Assembly (NCBI RefSeq): GCF_023502325.1
Contig: NZ_JAMFLZ010000002.1
Coordinates: 620,001-684,000 of the forward strand
Reading direction: 5' to 3'
Origin: Wocania_A spongiicola
Lineage (GTDB): Bacteria; Bacteroidota; Bacteroidia; Flavobacteriales; Flavobacteriaceae
DNA: 64,000 nucleotides
In this document: one piece after another, positions 51,403 to 60,513 of the stretch
Layout of the letters: each line of letters opens with the position of its first letter
How positions within the stretch are numbered: the stretch's first letter is position 1
Program-made: the position numbers and the translations under genes
The notes under the pieces: model-generated
The model's database searches: none
What the model saw: only the letters and a program-made list of their open reading frames with translations
What the model was told of the DNA's origin: nothing

Positions 51403-52566
51403 ATGCCTAAAATATTAATAATAGAAGATGAAGCAGCCATAAGAAGGGTTTTGGTAAAAATTCTTTCAGAAGAAAACGATACTTATCAAGTTGAAGAAGC
51501 CGAAGATGGATTGGTTGGTGTTGAAAAAATAAAAAATGACGACTTTGATTTGGTACTTTGCGACATAAAAATGCCAAAAATGGATGGTGTTGAAGTTCTG
51601 GAAGCTACCAAAAAAATTAAACCAGAAATACCAATGGTTATGATTTCTGGTCATGGTGATTTAGATACAGCAGTTAATACAATGCGTTTAGGGGCTTTTG
51701 ATTATATATCAAAACCGCCAGATTTAAACAGGTTACTAAATACAGTTAGAAACGCTTTAGACAGAAAAGAGCTGGTAGTTGAAAACAAATTGCTTAAAAA
51801 GAAAGTAAGCAAGAATTTTCAAATGATAGGAGAAAGCAAAGCGATAACTCATATAAAAGATATTATAGAAAAAGTTGCGCCAACTGATGCACGAGTACTT
51901 ATTACTGGCCCAAACGGTACAGGAAAAGAATTGGTAGCACATTGGTTACATCAAAAAAGTGATCGCTCAAAAGGCCCTATGATAGAAGTTAATTGTGCTG
52001 CAATACCAAGCGAACTTATTGAAAGTGAGCTGTTTGGACATGTCAAAGGAGCTTTTACAAGTGCTAATAAAGATAGAGCAGGTAAGTTTGAAGCGGCTAA
52101 TGGTGGTACTATTTTTTTAGATGAAATTGGAGATATGAGTCTTTCTGCACAGGCTAAGGTGTTAAGAGCTTTACAAGAAAGCCGTATTCAACGAGTAGGT
52201 AGTGATAAAGATATAAAGGTAAATGTACGAGTAGTTGCAGCAACCAATAAAGATTTGAAAAAGGAGATTAAAGAAGGAAACTTCCGAGAAGATTTGTATC
52301 ATAGACTAGCTGTTATTTTAATACAAGTTCCTGCTTTAAATGATAGGCGTGATGATATCCCTTTACTTATCAATTATTTTTCCAGTAAAATTGCTAGCGA
52401 GCAAGGTACTGTTAAAAAAACATTTTCGGATAAAGCTGTAAAGTTATTGCAAGATTATGATTGGACAGGTAATATTCGAGAGCTTCGTAATGTTATAGAA
52501 CGATTAATTATTCTTGGAGGAAAAGATGTAAGCGAAACAGACGTAAAGATGTTTGCGAGCAAATAA
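51403..52566 (+). CDS. NtrC-type response regulator with AAA+ domain but no DNA-binding domain
   Basis: A 387-residue protein. Receiver domain 1-120: phosphoacceptor D54 in LVLCDIKMP, K104 in SKPPD. AAA+ domain about 138-370: Walker A GPNGTGKE (169-176), Walker B FLDEIGD (238-244), arginine-finger region FREDLYHRL. The loop that contacts sigma-54 reads GAFTSA (216-221) instead of GAFTGA. The protein ends shortly after the AAA+ lid (ERLIILGGKDVSETDVKMF), so the usual C-terminal Fis-type helix-turn-helix is missing. It should activate sigma-54 RNA polymerase on phosphorylation, without a dedicated enhancer. No sensor kinase gene is adjacent. Confidence 0.9.
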   Translation: MPKILIIEDEAAIRRVLVKILSEENDTYQVEEAEDGLVGVEKIKNDDFDLVLCDIKMPKMDGVEVLEATKKIKPEIPMVMISGHGDLDTAVNTMRLGAFDYISKPPDLNRLLNTVRNALDRKELVVENKLLKKKVSKNFQMIGESKAITHIKDIIEKVAPTDARVLITGPNGTGKELVAHWLHQKSDRSKGPMIEVNCAAIPSELIESELFGHVKGAFTSANKDRAGKFEAANGGTIFLDEIGDMSLSAQAKVLRALQESRIQRVGSDKDIKVNVRVVAATNKDLKKEIKEGNFREDLYHRLAVILIQVPALNDRRDDIPLLINYFSSKIASEQGTVKKTFSDKAVKLLQDYDWTGNIRELRNVIERLIILGGKDVSETDVKMFASK

Positions 52567-52606
52567 AAAAACAAGCCCTTGAAATAATTTCAAGGGTTTG
52601 TTTTTT
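52566..52606. terminator. bidirectional Rho-independent terminator
   Basis: A 19-bp stem with one G-T pair (arms 52566-52584 and 52588-52606, core CAAGCCCTTGAAA / TTTCAAGGGTTTG) and three-base loop. It lies between the NtrC-type gene and the convergent hypothetical gene and has A and T runs for both directions. Confidence 0.9.
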
Positions 52607-52612
52607 AATACC

Positions 52613-53362
52613 TTATTTGTCGCACGAGTTTAGTTCTTCTATGTAATTTGATGCTAATATTTTTAGACTTTTTATATAATAGCTCTTAATTGCTTCCATA
52701 CTTTTTGCAGACATATCTGTTGGTGAGATTGTTTTTTTTTGTTGATTATGGTTATAACCGCAGACTTTTAGAGCATGATTATATGCTTTTATGTTTGCAG
52801 CAATAGCATTTTCATAAGAAAGAATTAATTGTGCTTTTTTATTTGTTAACTCTTTTTCTTTTTGTTGAGCTAATTTATTTTTTATTTGTTCCTCTTTAAG
52901 TTTTAAGGCTTCCTGCTGCTTTTTTAATGCTAGTTGTTCGTTTTGCAAATTTGAAAGCTCAGTGTTTTCATCAGATTTAGCAATATCAGAATTGTTAGAA
53001 TACGAACACTTGTCAATCTCAATAACACTTTCTTTGGCAGTTTCTCTAGCACGTTTTACAAAAAACCGACCATCTTCATATGTTTCAGTATTTTCAACTT
53101 TTGCTAATAAATCTATACTTTTATCAGCTAAATTTAATGCCGTATTGCAACCACAGTCTTTTAGTGTTTTTTTAGAAAGTTTAAAAGCTTCTACAGATCT
53201 ATTGGCATAATATTTTAAATGGCTTGTGTTGTTTGCTTCATAAGCATCTTTAACATGCGAATAGGCATTTACTAAATAAGAATTTGCCTCGTCACAGTTG
53301 GTCGTTTGCGCATTAAAGTTTAATGTAATAATCAGAAATAAAAGTAAGTAATAGTTTTTCAT
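52613..53362 (-). CDS. secreted coiled-coil protein of unknown function
   Basis: The ATG start gives 249 residues with a signal peptide (KNYYLLLFLIITLNFNAQ); an upstream in-frame TTG would only add ten residues before it. The mature protein begins with a helical region containing three early cysteines (TTNCDE and LKDCGCNTALN). A long coiled coil (about 135-185: NEQLALKKQQEALKLKEEQ) comes next, and a C-terminal part ends in LNSCDK. I recognise no family. It may be a periplasmic structural or scaffold protein. It is convergent with the NtrC-type regulator gene across a terminator. Confidence 0.7.
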   Translation of the reverse strand: MKNYYLLLFLIITLNFNAQTTNCDEANSYLVNAYSHVKDAYEANNTSHLKYYANRSVEAFKLSKKTLKDCGCNTALNLADKSIDLLAKVENTETYEDGRFFVKRARETAKESVIEIDKCSYSNNSDIAKSDENTELSNLQNEQLALKKQQEALKLKEEQIKNKLAQQKEKELTNKKAQLILSYENAIAANIKAYNHALKVCGYNHNQQKKTISPTDMSAKSMEAIKSYYIKSLKILASNYIEELNSCDK

Positions 53363-53444
53363 TGGATTTGGGTTAATTTTAAGTAGGTGCAACGAATATA
53401 TTAAAAACTAAAGTATTACTAAGCGGTTTATCGAAATTATGCAT

Positions 53445-53948
53445 TTATTTTTTTTCAATAAAATCATCTATAATACCTTTTACTTTAGCAGGAATATTAT
53501 CATTTTCAACCCAAACATGGATATCTCCTAAGTAATTCATACCTAAATAGTTTGCAGATTCAACGAAAGGGATATTAAATCCAGAAACAACATCATTGCT
53601 GTTGCTACTACTTATCATAGCCATGTTTTTACCACGTAACTTCCTACCAGTATCTTTATGTATTCTTATTAAATCTGAAATTCTATCAAAAAACACTTTC
53701 ATATGGCCACTCATAGTATACCAATATACTGGTGTTACAAAAATTATAGTATCGTAATTTTCTATAATATTTGAAATCAATGGTAAAAAATCATCGCCTT
53801 CATTTTTGTAATTATAATCGTAATGCCCAATATTTTTCGAATACAAATCAATAACATCGTATCCTTTTTTTAATGCTATATAATTTACTATAGTATTTGT
53901 ATCTCCTTTTGGTCTCGCGCTTCCTTGTATAATAATAGTTTTATTCAT
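53445..53948 (-). CDS. NAD(P)H-dependent FMN reductase / flavodoxin-like oxidoreductase
   Basis: A 167-residue flavodoxin-fold enzyme. It begins KTIIIQGSARPKGDTNTIVN (phosphate-binding loop G-S-A-R-x-x-G) and has FVTPVYWYTMSGHMKVFFDR (about 70-89), the FMN-isoalloxazine segment of the family. It most likely reduces quinones, nitro or azo compounds or iron with NAD(P)H. It stands alone between a hypothetical gene and the divergent PPK2 gene. Confidence 0.88.
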   Translation of the reverse strand: MNKTIIIQGSARPKGDTNTIVNYIALKKGYDVIDLYSKNIGHYDYNYKNEGDDFLPLISNIIENYDTIIFVTPVYWYTMSGHMKVFFDRISDLIRIHKDTGRKLRGKNMAMISSSNSNDVVSGFNIPFVESANYLGMNYLGDIHVWVENDNIPAKVKGIIDDFIEKK

Positions 53949-54087
53949 TTTCTTTTATTTTAATTATACGAATTAACGTAATTGTTTGAGTATAAAAAGG
54001 AAAACATAATAGAAACAAATAATGATAACAAAGAAAAAATCGATTTCATTTTTATATATTTAAATGCAATAATAAATACCATATATT

Positions 54088-54966
54088 TTGAAAACTATTC
54101 ATATAAACGATTTTAAAATCACTTCAAAAATTAATATTTCAAAACAAGCTACCAAGTTTAATTTAGAAGTTACTGATGATGAAGTAAAAGACGAGTTACG
54201 TTCCGTTAGGAGAAAGCTAGGAAAACTTCAAGACACCATGTATGCTCATAATAAATATGCAGTGCTAGTTTGTTTGCAAGGCATGGATACATCAGGAAAA
54301 GATAGTTTAATACGAGAAGTTTTTAAAGATTTTAATGCTCGCGGAGTTGTGGTACACAGTTTTAAAGTACCTACCGAATTAGAATTAAAGCACGATTACA
54401 TATGGAGGCATTACATTGCACTTCCAGCACGTGGCAAATTTGGTGTTTTTAATAGAACGCATTACGAGAATGTATTAGTAACAAGAGTGCATCCCGGTTA
54501 TATTTTAGGCGAAAATATACCAACTGTAAATACTATTGATGATATTGATGATGCCTTTTGGGATAAGCGTTTTGAACAAATAAACAATTTTGAAAAGCAC
54601 ATTACCGATAATGGAACCATCATTTTTAAGTTTTTTATGAATCTTTCTAAAGAAGAACAAAAAAGTAGATTACTTCGTCGTTTAAACAAAAAGGAGAAAA
54701 ATTGGAAATTTTCAGCAGGCGATTTAAAAGAGCGTAAACTTTGGGACAAATATCAAGAATGTTATGAAGATGCTATAAATAGAACATCAAAACCACACGC
54801 GCCTTGGTATAATATTCCTGCCGATAATAAACCTACAGCACGTTACATTGTTGCAAAAATAATGTATGATACCTTAAAAGATTATACAGATATAAAAGAA
54901 CCAGAATTGGATGATGATATTAAGGCTAACATAGAGCTGTACAAACAACAATTAAATAATGAATAA
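54088..54966 (+). CDS. polyphosphate kinase 2 family protein
   Basis: A 292-residue PPK2 enzyme: Walker A GMDTSGKDS (65-73), lid FKVPTELELKHDYIWRHYIA with ARGKFGVFNRTHYENVLVTRVHP (about 112-134) and FEKHITDNGTIIFKFFMNLS (about 170-189). PPK2 moves phosphate between polyphosphate and nucleoside mono- or diphosphates. The start is TTG at 54088: no ATG lies upstream in frame and the first internal ATG would remove residues 1-50. A weak -7-like TATATTTA lies at 54055-54062. Confidence 0.9.
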   Translation: MKTIHINDFKITSKINISKQATKFNLEVTDDEVKDELRSVRRKLGKLQDTMYAHNKYAVLVCLQGMDTSGKDSLIREVFKDFNARGVVVHSFKVPTELELKHDYIWRHYIALPARGKFGVFNRTHYENVLVTRVHPGYILGENIPTVNTIDDIDDAFWDKRFEQINNFEKHITDNGTIIFKFFMNLSKEEQKSRLLRRLNKKEKNWKFSAGDLKERKLWDKYQECYEDAINRTSKPHAPWYNIPADNKPTARYIVAKIMYDTLKDYTDIKEPELDDDIKANIELYKQQLNNE

Positions 54967-55033
54967 TACTTTTATGATTTTTTTTAGAAATTATGGAAAT
55001 ATTATGAAGTATATTTAAAACCAAAAAGTATTT

Positions 55034-56446
55034 ATGATTTACCAAAGGCCCTTAGTTTTTCTTTTCGTTATTTTATTATCATTTCAATCAAACTCGCAAA
55101 CAGACGAAAAAGTTTTAAGAGAAATTTATACCCAATCTTTAACAAATGGAAAAAGTTATGATTGGTTAAATCATTTATCGAATCAAATTGGAGGCAGATT
55201 ATCAGGTTCTTTAAATGCTGAAAAAGCAGTAGCATATACCAAAGAGGAGCTTGAAAAAATAGGTTTAGATAAGGTTTGGCTACAACCCGTTATGGTACCA
55301 AAGTGGGTGCGAGGAGCCAAAGAATATGCTTATATTGAAACTGAACCAGGAAAAACAACAACCGTAAATATTTGTGCTTTAGGAGGTTCTGTTGCTACAA
55401 AAGCGTTGGGTTTAAAAGCTAATATTGTTGAGGTTAAAAGTTTTGATGAATTAAAAGAACTAGGAAAAGAAAATGTTGAAGGAAAAATAGTTTTTTATAA
55501 CAGACCAATGCAACCGGATTTAATTAGCACATTTGAAGCTTACGGCGGTTGCGTAAATCAACGCTATTCTGGTGCAGTTGAAGCAACAAAATATGGTGCA
55601 GTAGGTGTAATTGTAAGGTCTATGAACTTAAGGTTAGACGATTTACCTCATACAGGAAGTATGACTTATGATAATATCCCTGTTGAAAAACGTATTCCTT
55701 CTGCAGCCATAAGTACTAATGATGCAGAGTTATTAAGCACTATGTTAGAGTTAGATAAGTCTATAAAATTTTATTTTAAGCAAAGTTGTAAGCAGTTTAA
55801 AGATGTATTGTCTTATAATGTAATAGGCGAAATTACAGGAAGTGAATTTCCAAACGAATATATGATTGTAGGCGGTCATTTAGACTCGTGGGATTTGGGA
55901 GATGGATCGCATGATGATGGCGCCGGTGTTGTGCAATCAATGGACGTTTTAAGATTATTGAAAGCATCTGGAATAAAACCAAAGCGTAGCATTAGAGCCG
56001 TATTATTTATGAATGAGGAAAATGGTTTAAGAGGAGGAAATAAGTATGCTGAAATTGCAAAGAAGAAAAATGAAAATCATGTTTTTGCTCTTGAGAGTGA
56101 TGCTGGTGGCTTTACACCACGAGGATTTAGTTTTGATTGTAGTGATGCCAATTTTAATCAAGTGCTAAATTGGAAACCTTTATTTAAACCTTATTTAATT
56201 CATTATTTTGAAAAAGGTTATGGAGGCGCTGATATTGGACCGCTAAAAACTGATGCTGTAGTACTTGCAGGCTTGCGCCCAGATTCTCAACGTTATTTTG
56301 ATCATCATCACGCTAGTAATGACACGTTTGAGCATGTTAACAAAAGAGAGTTAGAATTAGGAGCAGCTACTATGACTGCTTTGGTGTATTTGTTTGATAA
56401 ATATGGAGTAAACCCTATTCCTAATCAAAAGGCTATTAAAAATTAG
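55034..56446 (+). CDS. secreted M28-family aminopeptidase/carboxypeptidase Q-like
   Basis: A 470-residue protein with a signal peptide (YQRPLVFLFVILLSFQSNSQ). The zinc-dependent M28 domain has VGGHLDSWDLGDGSHDDGAG (about 279-298; His and Asp ligands), the catalytic/ligand MNEENGLRGG (about 328-337), ESDAGGFTPRG (about 353-363) and FDHHHASNDT near the C-terminus. A PA-like insertion (about 115-240) precedes it. It should hydrolyse peptides outside the cytoplasm. It heads a three-gene plus-strand group with a TfoX-like and a secreted DinB-like gene. Confidence 0.9.
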   Translation: MIYQRPLVFLFVILLSFQSNSQTDEKVLREIYTQSLTNGKSYDWLNHLSNQIGGRLSGSLNAEKAVAYTKEELEKIGLDKVWLQPVMVPKWVRGAKEYAYIETEPGKTTTVNICALGGSVATKALGLKANIVEVKSFDELKELGKENVEGKIVFYNRPMQPDLISTFEAYGGCVNQRYSGAVEATKYGAVGVIVRSMNLRLDDLPHTGSMTYDNIPVEKRIPSAAISTNDAELLSTMLELDKSIKFYFKQSCKQFKDVLSYNVIGEITGSEFPNEYMIVGGHLDSWDLGDGSHDDGAGVVQSMDVLRLLKASGIKPKRSIRAVLFMNEENGLRGGNKYAEIAKKKNENHVFALESDAGGFTPRGFSFDCSDANFNQVLNWKPLFKPYLIHYFEKGYGGADIGPLKTDAVVLAGLRPDSQRYFDHHHASNDTFEHVNKRELELGAATMTALVYLFDKYGVNPIPNQKAIKN

Positions 56447-56454
56447 TTTCATAT

Positions 56455-56778
56455 ATGTGGGAAGAAAAGTTAAAAGTATACGATGCCTTAGTTAGTAAAT
56501 GTAATAGATTTAAAAGAAAAGGAAAGACTATGCCTTACACATCGGCTAATGGCTATATGTTTTCACTGTTTAATAAAGACTGTGAGATTGGAATTAGATT
56601 TTCAAAAGAAACTCAAGAAAAATATATAAAAGAGTTTAAATCTTCAATATATAAATCTTACGGAGCTGTAATGAAAGGTTATGTGTTAATACCTGACTTT
56701 ATGCTTGAAAATTTAGACAATGTCGCTATATATTTAAACGAAAGTTACGATTATGTAATGTCACTAGAACCAAAATAA
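56455..56778 (+). CDS. small TfoX-N-like domain protein
   Basis: A 107-residue protein without signal peptide. The middle part (TSANGYMFSLFNKDCEIGIR, then GAVMKGYVLIPDFML) resembles the TfoX/Sxy N-terminal domain found alone in many Bacteroidota. Its role there is unknown; a competence role should not be assumed. It lies 8 bases after the M28 peptidase gene and one base before the DinB-like gene, so all three are probably in one transcript. Confidence 0.65.
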   Translation: MWEEKLKVYDALVSKCNRFKRKGKTMPYTSANGYMFSLFNKDCEIGIRFSKETQEKYIKEFKSSIYKSYGAVMKGYVLIPDFMLENLDNVAIYLNESYDYVMSLEPK

Positions 56779-56779
56779 A

Positions 56780-57349
56780 ATGAAAAAAGTTACTGTATTA
56801 CTAACCTTAATGTTTGCCTCTTTTGTTATGGCGCAAAATGAAGAAAAGTTACCTTATTATCAAATTCCTGATTATCCAGAAACCTATACAGCAGGAGCAG
56901 TTGCAGCTAGAATGATTGATGGTTTAGGGTTCCGTTATTATTGGGCAACACAAGGATTAACAGACAAAGATTTAAATTATAAGCCTAGTGAATCTGGGCG
57001 TACAAGTGCAGAAACTATTGATCATATTTTTGGCTTATCTAAAGTCATTGTAAATGCTACTTTAAATAAACCTAATATAAGAGGTGAAAATCCTGAGATG
57101 ACTTTTGAAGAGAAGCGTAGATTAACTTTGAATAATATAAAAACAGCTGCTGATATTATGAGAAAGGCAGACGACATGTCTCAATATAAAATAGTTTTTG
57201 GTGAGAAAGAATATCCATTTTGGAATAATATTAATGGGCCAATAGCAGACGCAATTTGGCATTGTGGACAAGTTGTTATGCTTCGTAGGGCTTCTGGGAA
57301 TCCTTTTAATTCTAAAGTAAGTGTTTTTAATGGTAAGTTAAGAGAGTAA
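56780..57349 (+). CDS. secreted DinB-family four-helix-bundle protein
   Basis: A 189-residue protein with a signal peptide (KKVTVLLTLMFASFVMAQ). The DinB-like bundle shows histidines at the expected places: ETIDHIFGLSKVI (about 79-91) and ADAIWHCGQVVMLRRASGNP (about 155-174). Most DinB/YfiT relatives are cytoplasmic metal-dependent transferases or hydrolases; export is a notable feature of this subgroup. It follows the TfoX-like gene and is convergent with the M23 peptidase gene (3-base gap). Confidence 0.85.
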   Translation: MKKVTVLLTLMFASFVMAQNEEKLPYYQIPDYPETYTAGAVAARMIDGLGFRYYWATQGLTDKDLNYKPSESGRTSAETIDHIFGLSKVIVNATLNKPNIRGENPEMTFEEKRRLTLNNIKTAADIMRKADDMSQYKIVFGEKEYPFWNNINGPIADAIWHCGQVVMLRRASGNPFNSKVSVFNGKLRE

Positions 57350-57352
57350 CTA

Positions 57353-58165
57353 TTATTTTCTTCTTTTATAGTATTCATGCTTTTTTAAGGTTTTATTTTT
57401 ATAATCTTTAAAAATAATAGGAATGGATATACTTCTTTCTTTAAATACTACAAAATGTAAATGCGGCCCTTTTGTAAAACCCGTTAACCCAGAAATACCT
57501 ATTGGTTGGCCAGTAGTTATATAATCACCAACCTTAACTAATACACCATTATAATCAAGGTGTACATAGTCCGCAATGGTTCCGTCATTATGTAAAATTT
57601 TTATTCTGTTTGCAAAGTCTATATACTTTCGAGTTTTTCCGTGTTTTTTTGAGTCTTCTTTTACAAAAAGAACAATGCCATTTCTTGCAGCCGTAATTGT
57701 ATCTCCAATTTGCAACCCAAAATCGATAGCGTATTTTGAATTTTTTATATTGTGCGAAAATTTACCTCCAAAGGTTTGAACTATTTTATATGATTTTCCT
57801 TTTTGATATGGAAGTGTGTATTGATATCTATAATTTGGTTTAATTTTATTTGGATCACCCAGAGTACCTTTTAGTTTAATAAACTTAGTAATATTAACCT
57901 TAGAAGTGTCCTTTACTATTGATAAAGGAAGTTTTAAAGCACTAAAACAAGTATCTTTAGCTTGTATAATAAAATGCTTATTAAATTTAAAATTTTGTTT
58001 TACTGAATCAATTGGAGCTATATAAAATTCAACTGCACATAGAAACGGGTTTATAAAATCTATTCTTAACGAATCTTGATCAATTATTTTTTGAGTTTCT
58101 ATGGTTTGACCATGGCTAACTTTGATAAAAAACAATAAGGTTATCGAGAATGCTATTTGCCTCAT
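57353..58165 (-). CDS. M23-family metallopeptidase (LytM-like)
   Basis: A 270-residue protein with a signal peptide (RQIAFSITLLFFIKVSHGQ). A beta-rich N-terminal part precedes the M23 domain: FSHNIKNSKYAIDFGLQIGD (about 135-154, Zn-ligand region), AARNGIVLFV, YVHLDYNGVLVKVGD and the terminal ligand pair in GPHLHFVVF (about 240-248). Such enzymes cut peptidoglycan cross-links or act as scaffolds when inactive; the His/Asp/His set looks complete. It lies 13 bases downstream of the DUF1624 gene on the same strand. Confidence 0.88.
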   Translation of the reverse strand: MRQIAFSITLLFFIKVSHGQTIETQKIIDQDSLRIDFINPFLCAVEFYIAPIDSVKQNFKFNKHFIIQAKDTCFSALKLPLSIVKDTSKVNITKFIKLKGTLGDPNKIKPNYRYQYTLPYQKGKSYKIVQTFGGKFSHNIKNSKYAIDFGLQIGDTITAARNGIVLFVKEDSKKHGKTRKYIDFANRIKILHNDGTIADYVHLDYNGVLVKVGDYITTGQPIGISGLTGFTKGPHLHFVVFKERSISIPIIFKDYKNKTLKKHEYYKRRK

Positions 58166-58178
58166 AAATTTAAAACTT

Positions 58179-59363
58179 TTACAAGTAACTTAACCACCAT
58201 TTATCTTTATTATTAGCTTTATATATCATATACTTTTTAGAAGGGAAATAGAGTAGTGCTATAACACCAATCCAAATTAGGTATACCGTAAAAAGTGAAT
58301 ACCCATAACCAGACGCTAAACTACCTGTATTCCATGCATTGACATCTAATATCATTTTTTGCCAATCATCTCCAATTAATAGTAAACCTATTATCGCAGC
58401 AATATGTATTACTAAAACATGAAGGAAATAATAAAATAATGGTACTCTTCCGAATACTAAAAAGAAGTTAGTGATTTTATTTTTTACTTTTTCAATACCA
58501 AACAAAAATAATAAAGCAGGTCCAATAGTTATTAATAAATATAGAAGAGATGGTGGATATTTAGTTACATCAAAAAATGAAATTATAGTTTTGGTAGAAG
58601 TATCTTGAATTGACCATGGCACTAGATCTCCATAAATATTTAACCCTCTTAAAATAAAGAAAAGAATAATACAACTTAGGCCAATAGTTAATAAATATTT
58701 TTTCCTAATTTTAATATCAAACCCTTTAGTATAAAGACTTCCAAAGCAATAGCCTAAAACTATTAAGCCTACCCAAGGTATTATTGGGTATGCAAAAGCA
58801 ATCATTTGGTTTTGGCTTAACACTAAAAATTGCTGTTGGTGTAATATGTACCAAATTATAGATTTAAAACTGGTGCCTTCTAATATTATTCCGTCTAATA
58901 GATTATGACCGGTTATTAAAACTATTCCTATAACTAATAATGCTTTTTTAGGAATATATATTAATAAAGAAAGAATAACCATACTTAAACCTATGGCCCA
59001 AATAACTTGTAGAGCAATAAAACCATAAGACAAATCGAACCACCAAATGATGTTGTTTAATACTATTTCAAGTAATATTAACCATAGACCTCTTGTAAAC
59101 AAAAATTTAAAAAGCTTAGGCTTAGTTTTTTTATTACCATATAAAAATGCTGACGTTCCTGCTAAAAAAATAAAGACAGGGGCACAATAATGTGTTATAA
59201 ACCTTGTAAAAAATAAAAAAGGTGTGGTTGTTTCTATATTTGTTGGATCAGTAAAAAAGGAGCCATAATGAAAATAATCTCTAACATGGTCTAATGCCAT
59301 AATTACCATAACAACACCTCTTAAAATATCTATAGATTGTATTCTTGTTGATTTTATTTGCAT
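58179..59363 (-). CDS. DUF1624 / heparan-alpha-glucosaminide N-acetyltransferase-like membrane protein
   Basis: A 394-residue protein with about ten to eleven helices. Its N-terminal RIQSIDILRGVVMVIMALDH and the YFHYGSFFTDPTN loop are the hallmark of the DUF1624 family, related to transmembrane acyltransferases (HGSNAT-like). The invariant His in ALDHVRDYF is present near residue 26. It may transfer acetyl groups from cytoplasmic acetyl-CoA to an envelope sugar or lipid. Bacterial substrates are unknown. It lies 97 bases downstream of the sterol desaturase-family gene and just before the M23 gene. Confidence 0.88.
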   Translation of the reverse strand: MQIKSTRIQSIDILRGVVMVIMALDHVRDYFHYGSFFTDPTNIETTTPFLFFTRFITHYCAPVFIFLAGTSAFLYGNKKTKPKLFKFLFTRGLWLILLEIVLNNIIWWFDLSYGFIALQVIWAIGLSMVILSLLIYIPKKALLVIGIVLITGHNLLDGIILEGTSFKSIIWYILHQQQFLVLSQNQMIAFAYPIIPWVGLIVLGYCFGSLYTKGFDIKIRKKYLLTIGLSCIILFFILRGLNIYGDLVPWSIQDTSTKTIISFFDVTKYPPSLLYLLITIGPALLFLFGIEKVKNKITNFFLVFGRVPLFYYFLHVLVIHIAAIIGLLLIGDDWQKMILDVNAWNTGSLASGYGYSLFTVYLIWIGVIALLYFPSKKYMIYKANNKDKWWLSYL

Positions 59364-59460
59364 AAGTCTTATATTAAATCAGGTATTTTTTGTCTTAAAG
59401 ACTTAGGGGTATTTTTTAAAAGTATGTAATCGCTTTTAAATAGGCAAGATAGTAAGGTTT

Positions 59461-60381
59461 TTATTTTTTGTTAAACAATCTCTGTTGTTGTTTAATAGTA
59501 AATGTACTACCATCATGACTCCACCCAGGAGCAGCAAAAGCGTACATGAATTTGTGATACCAATTTTTAGACTTTTTCATATCATTCCAAATATCTTTAT
59601 ACTCATGAGTTAAAATAACTAATGGATTATATGAATTAGGCGGGTGAGAAACACCATATTTTATATCTATCGAGTGATCTAGCTCTTTCCATGTTCCAAA
59701 AATTTTATCAAAAATATTTAAAAACCCTCCATGATTTTTGTCCATGTATTCCAAATTTTGTGCATGATGTACTTGATGCATAGTATGTGTATTAAATATT
59801 TTCTCTATAATCCCCATTTTAGGGATGTATACTGTATGTAATTGAAACTGCCATAGCGCTTCAATACCTAAACAAACTACAAGCATTTCTGGAGGAAAGC
59901 CAAGAGCAGGAATCCATATATAGAAAAAGGGTTTGTAAAAAATTGTAAACCAACCATTTCGTACAGCAGTGCCTAAATTAAAATGGTTTGAAGAATGATG
60001 AACTATATGAGCTGCCCAAAGGAATCTCACATTATGATTTTGTCTATGAAACCAATAATAACTAAAATCATCTAATAATTGACAAACTAGCCATACATAC
60101 CAAGCATACCCGAAAGATTCCCAACCCATAATGTTGGTACGAATCCCATCTATTTCTGGGTTAAAAATTTCATAAACATAATTAAAAAGAACAATGGCTG
60201 CTATTGTTTTTGTAAGTGGGGCTAGAATAGTAGAGCCAACTCCCATTGTTATACTAGCAACTAAATCTTTTCGGTTATATAATTTTTTTCTTTTTTTATG
60301 GTGTTTACTATATGATAATTCAAGTAAAATAAAACCAAGAAAACAAGGAACTCCATATACTAATGGATTTGTAAAAGTCAT
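59461..60381 (-). CDS. sterol desaturase / fatty acid hydroxylase family membrane protein
   Basis: A 306-residue di-iron membrane oxygenase with the family's histidine boxes: HRQNH (about 117-121), HIVHH (about 130-134) and HTMHQVHH (about 200-207). Four or more helices surround them. In bacteria such enzymes hydroxylate or desaturate lipids, carotenoids or alkylglycerols; in flavobacteria carotenoid or hydroxylated fatty-acid synthesis is plausible, but no substrate is supported here. A minus-strand -7 box lies 19 bases upstream. Confidence 0.88.
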   Translation of the reverse strand: MTFTNPLVYGVPCFLGFILLELSYSKHHKKRKKLYNRKDLVASITMGVGSTILAPLTKTIAAIVLFNYVYEIFNPEIDGIRTNIMGWESFGYAWYVWLVCQLLDDFSYYWFHRQNHNVRFLWAAHIVHHSSNHFNLGTAVRNGWFTIFYKPFFYIWIPALGFPPEMLVVCLGIEALWQFQLHTVYIPKMGIIEKIFNTHTMHQVHHAQNLEYMDKNHGGFLNIFDKIFGTWKELDHSIDIKYGVSHPPNSYNPLVILTHEYKDIWNDMKKSKNWYHKFMYAFAAPGWSHDGSTFTIKQQQRLFNKK

Positions 60382-60399
60382 TTAAGAAAATTTGTTAAC

Positions 60400-60407
60400 C
60401 AAAAATA
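60400..60407 (-). promoter_or_regulatory. -7 promoter box for the sterol desaturase-family gene
   Basis: CAAAAATA reads TATTTTTG on the minus strand, matching TAnnTTTG, 19 bases before the start codon. Confidence 0.5.
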
Positions 60408-60460
60408 GAACGATTTTTTGTTCTTTATTAGTATTTCTTGGAATTCTTTAAAAATAAAAA

Positions 60461-60492
60461 TCCTGTATCAGCTCTAACGAGTTAATACAGGA
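60461..60492 (-). terminator. hairpin terminator after lysA
   Basis: An outer 8-bp stem TCCTGTAT / ATACAGGA with a smaller inner CTC/GAG pairing; on the minus strand it is followed by a T-rich tract. It starts 22 bases after the lysA stop. Confidence 0.65.
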
Positions 60493-60513
60493 ATTGGTTT
60501 TATTTAAAATCTC

